A stretch of 12,838 nt of DNA from JBDTLH01 sp039934875 (GCA_039934875.1 JBDTLH010000383.1:1-12838), one strand, 5' to 3'. Counted from the stretch's first letter, positions 1-6,077 are shown. A program made the numbers and translations. Notes: generated by a model from the letters alone, not told the origin.

Positions 1-1084
1 GATTTCCGGTCACGATCGGCTCCTCGCTGATATTGCCGCTGGTCATCACCAAAGCCGCAAACTCCGCAGGCTGATCGCCCGCATCACTGAACAATAAATA
101 GTGCAGCGGCGTGTATGGCAACATCACTCCGATCGTGTCGTTCCCCGGTGCGACGGCTTCCGAAATCTCCGTATCCGGCCTGCGGGGCAACACCACAATC
201 GCACGTCGCGGGTCCAACAAGGCCGCCCGGTCTGCCTCGCTTACAGTGCAAAACTGCTCGATCGAATCGATGTCGCGCGCCATGACTGCAAAAGGCTTGT
301 CGCTGCGCCGTTTCCGTTCTCGCATCGCCCGCACCGCCTCATCATTCTGCGCATCACACGCCAGCAGAAACCCTCCCAGGCCCTTCACCGCGACAATCCT
401 GCCTTCCCGCAACATCGCCCGCCCCCGCCGGATCACCACCAGAGCATCCTCGGCATTGAAAGACGCCGGTTCATGCAGCAGAGGATCCTGCACCAGCGCC
501 AGGCCCGGCCCGCAAACCGGACAGGCATTCGGTTGCGCATGGAACCGGCGGTCCTTTGGATTCTCATATTCAGACTGGCATAAGGCGCACATGGGGAAGC
601 AGGCCATGGTCGTCTTTGGCCGGTCATAGGGGATGTCCTGAATGATGGTGTAGCGCGGTCCGCAGTTGGTGCAGTTGGTAAATGGATAACCATATCTGCG
701 GTTTGCAGGATCGCTGAAATCACGCCAGCAATCCTCGCAAGTCCCTATATCAGAAGGGATTAGCGCGAATTGGCCGGCAATTGCCCGGCTCTCGCGAATG
801 ATGAATGAGGTGTCGCCCACTATCGGCATCTCGGTGACGGTGATCTCGTCAATCTGCGCCAATGGCGGTGCTTTCTGCCGCAATGTCTCTAAAAAGTGGG
901 CAATTGTTGCCTCGAGGCCCTCAACCTCAATGAATACGCCGTTGGAAGAGTTGAGTACGTGGCCGGAGAGGCCTAAAGTTTGCGCAGAGTTATAGACGAA
1001 TGGGCGGAATCCCACCCCTTGCACGATGCCCCTGACCCGGATTTGTCTGCGTACCGGCAACTGGAAACTATAGCTCAAAGTCAA
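1..1084 (-). CDS. hypF: Carbamoyltransferase HypF, N-terminal part (3' end beyond the left edge)
   Basis: HypF makes the thiocarboxamide carried by HypE that becomes the cyanide ligands of [NiFe] hydrogenases, using carbamoyl phosphate. The visible 361 codons show its domains in order. First is an acylphosphatase domain (about residues 15-105; RVRGIVQGVGFRPFVY at 16-31). Next are two zinc fingers with C-x2-C-x18-C-x2-C spacing (C116, C119, C138, C141 and C166, C169, C188, C191). A YrdC-like domain begins near residue 210, with KPFAVM at 263-268 and TSGNISEEPI at 348-357. The Kae1-like carbamoyltransferase half lies outside the window. No ATG precedes the acylphosphatase motif after the in-frame stop upstream. 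Candidate starts are TTG at 1084 (used here), 1078 and 1060. The last gives MPVRRQIRVRG, closest to the usual HypF N-terminus, but no start has a clear Shine-Dalgarno. Identity is secure; the start is not. Confidence 0.93.
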   Translation of the reverse strand, partial: MTLSYSFQLPVRRQIRVRGIVQGVGFRPFVYNSAQTLGLSGHVLNSSNGVFIEVEGLEATIAHFLETLRQKAPPLAQIDEITVTEMPIVGDTSFIIRESRAIAGQFALIPSDIGTCEDCWRDFSDPANRRYGYPFTNCTNCGPRYTIIQDIPYDRPKTTMACFPMCALCQSEYENPKDRRFHAQPNACPVCGPGLALVQDPLLHEPASFNAEDALVVIRRGRAMLREGRIVAVKGLGGFLLACDAQNDEAVRAMRERKRRSDKPFAVMARDIDSIEQFCTVSEADRAALLDPRRAIVVLPRRPDTEISEAVAPGNDTIGVMLPYTPLHYLLFSDAGDQPAEFAALVMTSGNISEEPIVTGN

Positions 1085-1221
1085 TCCAGAAAGCCTGATG
1101 TCTTATTTCAGACCCCGTGGACAAGCAAAAACAGCATAAAAAACAGCGCGAAAACAATGAAAAAAAGAGGGGAAAAAGGTTCCATTTGTATCAAAATACT
1201 TCTCTTTTTAGCCCAACTCAT

Positions 1222-1237
1222 GCAACCACCTGGTTGC
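1222..1237. repeat. Small hairpin at the 3' end of the Nramp-like gene
   Basis: GCAACCA and TGGTTGC form a perfect 7-bp inverted repeat around a 2-base centre, directly after the stop codon of the transporter gene at 1238. It could end or stabilise that mRNA. No U-tract follows it on the minus strand (the RNA continues AUGAGUUGGGCU), so it is not a typical intrinsic terminator. Confidence 0.3.
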
Positions 1238-2518
1238 CTAATGGAAGTAGCTCATCCAGAAGAAAAACAGATTTGAAATCGCCATTCCAATCACGGCTGC
1301 AACCAGCCAGACGTTTTCAAAACGAGTATTGACGGTGCGCATGATCTTGCGGTCGTTCGCGAGCAGCAAGATGAAGATAAAGATGGGCACGAGGACGATG
1401 CCGGCGATGACCTGCGACCAGTAGAGCACCTTGACGGTGTTGACGCTGAAGTAATCGATGGCGACTGCGCCGGCGATAACGGCGGAGACCATGGCATAGA
1501 AGAAGCGCGCCTCCCATGGCGCTTTGGAGAGGCCGGACTCCCACCCGAAGGCCTCGGCGACACTGAAGCACAGCGACGCCAGCAGAATGGGCAGGGCGAC
1601 CAATCCTGAACCGATGATGCCGATGGAGAAGAGGATGGGACCGATAGCGCCGAGGGGTCGGAGGGCCTCGGCGGCGATGCGCGTGGTCATGCTCGAGGCA
1701 TCGGTGACGTGCAGGTGGGAGGCGGCGACAATCACAGAGAGGGATATAAGGCAGGCCACAAAGGTGCCGGCGTGGGATTCGCTCTTGTCATTGTCACTGC
1801 GAGAGTAGGCTGCGCGGGCCGACGCCTGTGGCAGGTCGCGCTTCGTGCTGATCTGCCAAACAATGACATTGGGGGTAAGCAGAGAGCCGAAGACGGCGAT
1901 CACGGCCATCAGGTAATCGGAGGTCGCCTGCAGATGAGGGACGAAAACGCCATGTGCGAGTGCGGGAAAGGAGGGGGTGACATGCCAGGCGGCAAAGACA
2001 TAGGCGATGAGGATCAGGGAGAAGCTGCCAAGGATTTTTGTGGTCTTATTGAAGTCGCCAAGGATGAGGATGTACCAGACGACGAAGCCGACCACGGCGA
2101 GAAAGAAATAGCGGGGCAGATTGAGGATGAGGGAGAGGCTGTCACTGACGGCGACGATGTCTCCTATGATCATGGCGAAGTTGACGACGATCATGCAGAG
2201 CGCGATGGGGAAGGCGCCTTTTGCGCCGTAGCGCATTTTGATGAGTTCGACCAGGCCGCGGCGGGTCTCACTACCCAGGCGGGAGGCGACCGCGAAAACA
2301 CTATAGAGGACAGGAATGCAGAGCAAGACCACCCAGGCGATCGAGTATCCAAAACTAGCGCCGGCCACGGTAGCGGTGAGGACGGCGGCGGGATCGAGGT
2401 CGGCAGCGCCGGCGATCACGCCGGGAATGAAGCTGAGCAGGCGTTGATGAAACGACTGCGCATTGTCACCCTGATCGCCGTCTTGGGCGGCGGGGTTGGC
2501 TAGGGAGAGAAGTTGCAT
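1238..2518 (-). CDS. Nramp-like (SLC11-related) divalent metal transporter, non-canonical clade
   Basis: A 426-residue integral membrane protein with about 11 hydrophobic segments, predicted to take up a divalent cation with proton coupling by analogy with Nramp. The first segment reads PGVIAGAADLDPAAV (32-46), matching the conserved Nramp TM1. The canonical DPGN metal site is DPAA here (D42-P43-A44-A45). In TM6, where Mn/Fe transporters have a Met-Pro-His motif, this protein has SLLTPNVIVWQ (212-222), so the metal-binding Met is Thr. This resembles the widespread bacterial Nramp-related group with D-DP-S/A-G and SPYLFFWQ-type motifs, whose substrate is not firmly known. A hydrophilic loop rich in Ser, Asp and Lys lies at 236-250. 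The ATG at 2518 has no strong Shine-Dalgarno but follows a possible promoter. hypF lies 153 bases downstream on the same strand. Family assignment is firm; metal specificity is open. Confidence 0.9.
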   Translation of the reverse strand: MQLLSLANPAAQDGDQGDNAQSFHQRLLSFIPGVIAGAADLDPAAVLTATVAGASFGYSIAWVVLLCIPVLYSVFAVASRLGSETRRGLVELIKMRYGAKGAFPIALCMIVVNFAMIIGDIVAVSDSLSLILNLPRYFFLAVVGFVVWYILILGDFNKTTKILGSFSLILIAYVFAAWHVTPSFPALAHGVFVPHLQATSDYLMAVIAVFGSLLTPNVIVWQISTKRDLPQASARAAYSRSDNDKSESHAGTFVACLISLSVIVAASHLHVTDASSMTTRIAAEALRPLGAIGPILFSIGIIGSGLVALPILLASLCFSVAEAFGWESGLSKAPWEARFFYAMVSAVIAGAVAIDYFSVNTVKVLYWSQVIAGIVLVPIFIFILLLANDRKIMRTVNTRFENVWLVAAVIGMAISNLFFFWMSYFH

Positions 2519-2546
2519 TTGGTCAGCTACTTAGAAGCCAGTTGAG

Positions 2547-2576
2547 AGCATATGGATTTACGAGAGATGGGCGCAA
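2547..2576 (-). promoter_or_regulatory. Candidate promoter for the Nramp-like gene
   Basis: Read on the minus strand, TTGCGC (2571-2576) and TATGCT (2547-2552) are separated by 18 bases and lie about 30-60 bases upstream of the ATG at 2518. This is a modest match to a sigma-70 promoter. No operator or metal-regulator box was recognised around it. Confidence 0.3.
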
Positions 2577-2610
2577 TGTTAGTTCAGGTCAGGATACACA
2601 CTGGTGGCCG

Positions 2611-2628
2611 CGCGGGCTAAGTCCCGCG
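2611..2628. repeat. GC-rich palindrome (CGCGGG / CCCGCG)
   Basis: CGCGGG, a 6-base centre CTAAGT, then CCCGCG make a perfect 6-bp inverted repeat. The centre resembles the GGCTAAAGCC-type palindromes near 7922 and 7956, so it may be a diverged member of the same dispersed element family. No coding role is seen. Confidence 0.45.
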
Positions 2629-2732
2629 GGCAGAATCTGGTTTGTGTACTTGAGTCGGTAATAAAGCTGGGGTTCTACCTGAACCCGAAATCGGCGCACG
2701 GTGAAGTCGGGGCCTCCCAGAAACAATTTTTC

Positions 2733-2778
2733 CGTAGGGGAACTCTGATTGAGTGGAGGGTCGGCGTCCTCGCCGACC
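2733..2778 (-). repeat. Inverted part-copy of the GGTCGGCGAGGACGC repeat
   Basis: The minus strand of this segment reads GGTCGGCGAGGACGCCGACC followed by CTCCACT, then AATCAGAG, then CCCCTACGG. This parallels the 3' half of the direct copies at 2804-2959 (GGTCGGCGAGGACGC, CCCTCCA, TTCAGAG, CCGTAG). At its centre GGTCGGCG (2759-2766) and CGCCGACC (2771-2778) form a perfect 8-bp stem with a TCCT/AGGA loop, the strongest hairpin in this gap. Confidence 0.6.
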
Positions 2779-2803
2779 TGCCTGCGCAGTAAGCACTGAT
2801 TTT

Positions 2804-2959
2804 TAGTCAGTCCGGTTCGCGTTGAATGCGAATAGTCGGCGAGGAGGCCACCTCCAGACGCACCTTGTTCAGAGTTTCCTTAGTCAGTCCGGTTCGCGTT
2901 GCACGCGAATGGTCGGCGAGGACGCGGACCCTCCAGACGCAACTTGTTCAGAGCTTCCG
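2804..2959 (+). repeat. Two tandem copies of a 77-79 base intergenic element
   Basis: Copy 1 is 2804-2880 and copy 2 is 2881-2959. Both start TAGTCAGTCCGGTTCGCGTT and share GTCGGCGAGGA, CCTCCAGACGCA and CTTGTTCAGAG blocks. They differ by a few substitutions and a 2-base indel. Each carries a small internal hairpin (TTCGC/GCGAA in copy 1, TTCGCG/CGCGAA in copy 2), with the stem kept although the bases between differ. Related cores recur at 2733-2778 (inverted), 8007-8042 and, more diverged, 10924-10963. It looks like a dispersed, non-coding palindromic element. Confidence 0.75.
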
Positions 2960-2971
2960 TAGCTGTAGAAT
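2944..2971 (+). promoter_or_regulatory. Candidate promoter for the small membrane protein gene
   Basis: TTGTTC (2944-2949) and TAGAAT (2966-2971) are separated by 16 bases and lie 40-70 bases upstream of the ATG at 3014. The -35-like hexamer belongs to the end of repeat copy 2, so the repeat may have supplied part of the promoter. The match is moderate and rests on sequence alone. Confidence 0.35.
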
Positions 2972-3013
2972 CAAGCTGGCTGAAAGAATGAGCATTTTGC
3001 GAGCTCCGATCCC

Positions 3014-3385
3014 ATGATGTATTTGAATTCCGCAGCCGCGCTCCTGGGGAACGTTCTTCTGATTTTCGTGCTGATCTATTGGGGGATGGCGGTACTTTCG
3101 GATTATTTTGCGAGGGGCCGGGTGTCGCGCAATATCACGCACCTGCTGGGAGGAATCGGACTGCTGGGGCTGGCGCTGCGCTGCATACTATCACCCGGCA
3201 CCGCGGCGCTGCTGGCATTCCTGGCCAAGACCCATCTCTCGACGGTGTTAGTCGGCATCAGCACGGCACTGTTGCTGACGGCGATTGTGGCCTTCGGAGC
3301 GATTACATATTGGCGGCCGTTGCGGCTGTGGCACGAGCGCAAGTTGGAAGAGGACCTGCGGAGGGCAAAGCGGGAACTGGATTGA
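3014..3385 (+). CDS. Small integral membrane protein of unknown function
   Basis: A 123-residue protein, the only plus-strand gene supported in the window. It has three hydrophobic segments, at roughly residues 9-28, 41-60 and 76-98. A charged C-terminal tail follows (about 105-123, rich in Arg, Lys and Glu, ending KRELD) that is probably cytoplasmic and helical. Third codon positions are strongly G/C-rich, as in the neighbouring genes, which supports it being real. Two consecutive ATG codons (3014 and 3017) could start it, and a weak GCGAG lies about 10 bases upstream. No domain was recognised and no function is proposed. It is convergent with the HPF-sigma fusion gene and is followed directly by the heptamer array. 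Confidence 0.7.
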   Translation: MMYLNSAAALLGNVLLIFVLIYWGMAVLSDYFARGRVSRNITHLLGGIGLLGLALRCILSPGTAALLAFLAKTHLSTVLVGISTALLLTAIVAFGAITYWRPLRLWHERKLEEDLRRAKRELD

Positions 3386-3387
3386 AT

Positions 3388-3550
3388 AGTTGTTAGTTGT
3401 CAGTTGTCAGTTGTCAGTTGTTGGTTGTTGGTTGTTAGTTGTTGGTAGTTGGTTGTTAGTTGTTAGTTGTCAGTTGTTAGTTGTCAGTTGTCAGTTGTCA
3501 GTTGTCAGTTGTTAGTTGTTGGTTGTTAGTTGTTGGTAGTTGGTTGTTTT
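3388..3550. repeat. Heptanucleotide tandem array (GTTGTCA / GTTGTTA / GTTGTTG)
   Basis: About 160 bases consist of roughly 22-23 imperfect 7-base units of the type GTTGTYA/GTTGTTG, with occasional shorter variants such as GTAGTTG. A 30-base stretch at 3428-3457 recurs exactly at 3519-3548, 91 bases (13 units) away, so a larger block has been duplicated inside the array. The plus strand is almost free of C and made of G, T and a little A. It sits between the 3' ends of convergent genes and has no coding sense. Replication slippage is the likely origin. Confidence 0.9.
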
Positions 3551-3611
3551 TCGGGAGGACGTGACTCCGCGACCGAGACTTGAACCGTAACCCGCGACCC
3601 TGAGCCGTGTT

Positions 3612-4655
3612 TCAGGCCGCCTGGGTGCCGCGCAATAGCTGGCGATAAGCGTTGTCAGGCGAGAGCCGCGTCTCCAGCAACTTGCGAGCGTGCTCCAGCG
3701 ATTCTTTGACCTCAGGCTCGGTACGCTCGGCGATGTGGGCGATCTCAGGGATGGAGAATCCTTCCAGGGCGTAGAGCACGAAGACATCGCGATCATTCTT
3801 CTTCAAGCAGGCGAGTGCGCCGCCGACCTGCTCGATGGATTCGCGGGAGTAGGTGATCTGTTCGGGATTGCTGGTTGACTGTTCGGGGATGAAGTCTTCG
3901 TTGTAGAGTTCGTCGTCGGGCTGGTGGAATTGCAGATAATTTTCGTCGCTGCCGGTGACGTTCTGCTCACCTCGCGGCTCTTCCATGTGGACCTCGCCGG
4001 TGGAGCGGTTACGCTCCGCGATAATATCCACAGCCTGCATGGCGAGGCGGTAGAGCCACTGCTCGATGGAGAGCAGGTCGGGATGCTGAGCGTGGCCGTC
4101 AAGAGCGTTGGCGACGGTCTCATCGAGCACCTCGTCCACGCTGACCAGGTTGGGCGAGACCTCTCCGGCGCCGATACGAAGGCGAAGCTGCCGGCGAACA
4201 AAGCGCTCGAGATCATTCATGTTGGTATTGACGAAGAGACGAACATCGCCGGTGGTCGCTTCGGGGTTTGGATCAGGTACTTTCATCGAGGCGAGCGTCT
4301 CTTCGAAGGGAACGGCTTGCGACTGCGGCGCCTTTCTGCGATGGAAGTTGCGGCTGTTGCGCAGGTGCTCTTTGTGGTTGTCGAGCTGAGTAATGAGTTC
4401 CTTGAACGCGCCTTTGATGGCGGTGACCGCTTGCGCAGCGCTGCTGCTGGAGGCGAGTTGGCCCGAGGGCATGCGAAGATTGAGGCTGACGGATATACCG
4501 CCGCTCTTTGAAGAGCTGGTTTCAACGTTACCGTGAAGGTGGACCAATTCAGGACGGAAGACGCGCATTCTGCGGGTCAGCTTCTCGACTTGCTGGTTAA
4601 TTTCGGTTTCGACGGCGGGGACGTGTTGGGCGCGGTAACTAATTTGGACGTTCAT
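3612..4655 (-). CDS. HPF/RaiA-type ribosome hibernation domain fused to an ECF-like sigma-70 factor
   Basis: A 347-residue protein with two modules. Residues 1-105 (MNVQISYRAQHVPAVETEIN onward, ending in a basic HLRNSRNFHRRKA tail) have the pattern of the S30AE/HPF family, which binds the small ribosomal subunit and promotes hibernation. A linker (106-145) follows. Residues 146-220 resemble sigma region 2: VDEVLDETVANAL at 173-185 matches the usual D-DVVQETFLRAW helix, and QWLYRLAMQAVDIIAERNR at 199-217 matches AWLYRIARNLALDRLRR. After an acidic linker (221-268), residues 274-332 resemble region 4 with a helix-turn-helix (LKKNDRDVFVLYALEGFSIP, then EIAHIAERTEPEVKESLEHA). The start at ATG 4655 is chosen for its strong AGAGGAG Shine-Dalgarno 4-5 bases upstream. 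A longer TTG-started form from 4730 would cover the promoter and adds 25 residues unlike HPF. Function is inferred: it may link ribosome status to promoter choice, or the sigma part may be a degenerate regulator. Confidence 0.88.
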   Translation of the reverse strand: MNVQISYRAQHVPAVETEINQQVEKLTRRMRVFRPELVHLHGNVETSSSKSGGISVSLNLRMPSGQLASSSSAAQAVTAIKGAFKELITQLDNHKEHLRNSRNFHRRKAPQSQAVPFEETLASMKVPDPNPEATTGDVRLFVNTNMNDLERFVRRQLRLRIGAGEVSPNLVSVDEVLDETVANALDGHAQHPDLLSIEQWLYRLAMQAVDIIAERNRSTGEVHMEEPRGEQNVTGSDENYLQFHQPDDELYNEDFIPEQSTSNPEQITYSRESIEQVGGALACLKKNDRDVFVLYALEGFSIPEIAHIAERTEPEVKESLEHARKLLETRLSPDNAYRQLLRGTQAA

Positions 4656-4701
4656 CGGCTCCTCTGAGTTAAGGGTGGAGGTACCGGATTGCTGTGGACT
4701 G

Positions 4702-4730
4702 AATTTACATCTCTTCCGTAGGACGCGCAA
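4702..4730 (-). promoter_or_regulatory. Candidate promoter for the HPF-sigma fusion gene
   Basis: On the minus strand TTGCGC (4725-4730) and TAAATT (4702-4707) are separated by exactly 17 bases. They lie upstream of the Shine-Dalgarno AGAGGAG and the ATG at 4655, predicting a leader of about 40 bases. This suggests the gene can be transcribed independently of mqnE, whose stop is 231 bases upstream. Confidence 0.4.
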
Positions 4731-4805
4731 GATAGGGGTGAAGTTGCATGAAGCAGAGGGCAGAGATCAGCGGCGGAGCATGGCGTTGCATCGGCAGGAA
4801 AACAT

Positions 4806-4840
4806 AGGTCCTTCGACTCGCTTCGCTCGCTCAGGATGAC
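4806..4840 (-). repeat. Dispersed intergenic repeat of the GTCATCCTGAGCGAGCGAAG type
   Basis: The minus strand reads GTCATCCTGAGCGAGCGAAG followed by CGAGTCGAAGGACCT. This is a short interspersed sequence recurring between genes in many bacterial genomes and often mistranslated in databases as VILSERSESKDL. It contains GCGAGCGAAGCGAG-type internal repeats and lies between mqnE and the HPF-sigma gene. It carries no gene; the open frame over it (4652-4972, minus) is spurious. Confidence 0.7.
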
Positions 4841-4886
4841 AACCGTGGGGCCAGGCGGCAACAGTTGTACTAACGGCAATGGTGGA

Positions 4887-6026
4887 CTAGACGGCGACGG
4901 TGAAAGAGGTTTCGTCGCGCACGACGGTGCGGTATAGGGTGTCACGCTCGACGGGGACGCGTCCGGCTTCACGGATGAGGCGCATGAGCTCGGCGCGGTT
5001 CAGGCCCTGGGGAGTTTTGGCTCCGGCATCGTGATAGATTTTTTCTTCGATGACGGTGCCGTCAATGTCGTCGGCGCCGAAGCGGAGCGATATCTGGGCG
5101 ATCCTGGGCGAGACCATCTGCCAATACGATTTTATGTGGGGGAAGTTGTCGAGCATGAGGCGTCCAATGGCGATCTGTTTGAGGTCCATGATGCCGGTGG
5201 TTTTGGGCAGATGCTGGAGCGGCGTGTTGTCGGGATGGAAGGCGAGGGGGATGAAGGTCTGGAAGCCGCCGGTGTCATCCTGCAGTTCGCGCAATCGGGT
5301 GAGATGGTCCACGCGATCTTCGTCGTTCTCCACATGGCCGTAAAGCATGGTGGCGTTGGAGCGGAGTCCGACGTTGTGAGCGATGCGGGCGATCTGCAAC
5401 CATTCTGCGCCGTCGATCTTGTGATCGCAGATGATGTGGCGCACGCGGTCGGAGAAGATCTCCGCGCCGCCGCCGGGCATGGAATCCACGCCGGCTTCTT
5501 TCAACTGTTCAAGTGTTTGTTGAATGGTGAGCTTATAGCGTTTGGCGAAAAAGGAGATCTCCACCATGGTGAATGCCTTGACATGCACTTGCGGGAAGCG
5601 TTCTTTCAAGCCGCGAACAAGGTCAGTGAAGTAGGAGAAAGGGAGATCGGGATGAAGGCCGCCGACGATATGGAATTCGGTGATGGCTTCGGTGTATCCT
5701 TCGCCGGCCGAGCGCCATGCCTCTTCGAGCGCCATGGTGTACGCGCCGGGTGCGTCTTTCTTGCGTCCGAAGGCGCAGAGGCGGCAGGCGGCGACGCAGA
5801 CATTGGTGGGATTGATGTGGCGGTTAACGTTGAAATAGGCGACGTCGCCGTGAAGCCTTTCGCGGACATAGTTCGCCAGCCAGCCGACGGCGAGGATGTC
5901 TCCGGAGTGGTAGAGGGTGGTACCGTCGTCGAAGCTGAGGCGCTGGCCGGAGAGAACCTTGTCGTGGATGGGATGGAGGCGAGGGTCGTCGGTCTGGAAA
6001 GGCTTGGCTTGAACTTCGCTGGGCAT
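4887..6026 (-). CDS. mqnE: Aminofutalosine synthase MqnE (radical SAM)
   Basis: A 379-residue radical SAM enzyme of the futalosine route to menaquinone. MqnE joins the adenosyl radical of SAM to 3-[(1-carboxyvinyl)oxy]benzoate to give aminofutalosine. The [4Fe-4S] cluster motif is C77-x3-C81-x2-C84, inside VNRHINPTNVCVAACRLCAF (67-86), the characteristic sequence of the MqnE/MqnC/CofH group. The NVNRHINPTNVC form and the AYTMALEE that follows favour MqnE over MqnC. Other family blocks are EFHIVGGLHPDLPF and SMPGGGAEIFSDRVR. The length is normal. The ATG at 6026 opens MPSEVQAK; no strong Shine-Dalgarno precedes it. No other men or mqn gene is visible here, so the pathway genes are scattered. 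The gene follows the GNAT gene after a 115-base repeat-containing gap. Confidence 0.92.
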   Translation of the reverse strand: MPSEVQAKPFQTDDPRLHPIHDKVLSGQRLSFDDGTTLYHSGDILAVGWLANYVRERLHGDVAYFNVNRHINPTNVCVAACRLCAFGRKKDAPGAYTMALEEAWRSAGEGYTEAITEFHIVGGLHPDLPFSYFTDLVRGLKERFPQVHVKAFTMVEISFFAKRYKLTIQQTLEQLKEAGVDSMPGGGAEIFSDRVRHIICDHKIDGAEWLQIARIAHNVGLRSNATMLYGHVENDEDRVDHLTRLRELQDDTGGFQTFIPLAFHPDNTPLQHLPKTTGIMDLKQIAIGRLMLDNFPHIKSYWQMVSPRIAQISLRFGADDIDGTVIEEKIYHDAGAKTPQGLNRAELMRLIREAGRVPVERDTLYRTVVRDETSFTVAV

Positions 6027-6077
6027 GGCAGTTCTATTCTAGTGGATTGGATGCGGTTGAGCGGCACGGGAATGCGC

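Larger units (their letters stand above)
2519..3013. other. 495-base divergent intergenic region made largely of repeats
   Basis: This gap separates the minus-strand transporter gene from the plus-strand membrane protein gene. From left to right it holds a candidate minus-strand promoter (2547-2576), a GC palindrome (2611-2628), about 100 bases of unremarkable sequence, an inverted part-copy of a repeat (2733-2778), two tandem copies of that repeat (2804-2959), and a candidate plus-strand promoter (2944-2971). Open frames across it (2604-2792 and 2826-3017) run through the repeats, have no recognisable protein features and are not called as genes. Confidence 0.7.

Noticed and set aside
1222..1237. 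Intrinsic terminator after the Nramp-like gene
   Set aside because: The stem is good but no T-run follows in the direction of transcription, so it is listed only as a hairpin.
1709..2503. Long plus-strand frame of 264 residues, very Gly/Asp/Glu-rich
   Set aside because: It is antisense to the Nramp-like gene. The composition is what the complementary strand of a GC-rich membrane protein gene produces, and no domain is visible.
2804..2959. CRISPR-like repeats
   Set aside because: There are only two adjacent near-identical 77-79 base copies with no unique spacers between them, and no cas genes are in the window.
2604..3017. Two short plus-strand frames in the divergent gap
   Set aside because: They run through the palindromic repeats, have no convincing ribosome binding site and resemble no protein.
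3388..3550. CRISPR or phase-variable coding repeat
   Set aside because: The 7-base units have no spacers, and the array lies after the stop codon of the upstream gene and outside any real frame.
4652..4972. Minus-strand frame of 106 residues containing VILSERSESKDL
   Set aside because: It is a translation of the dispersed repeat at 4806-4840 plus out-of-frame mqnE sequence. This peptide motif is a well-known artefact.
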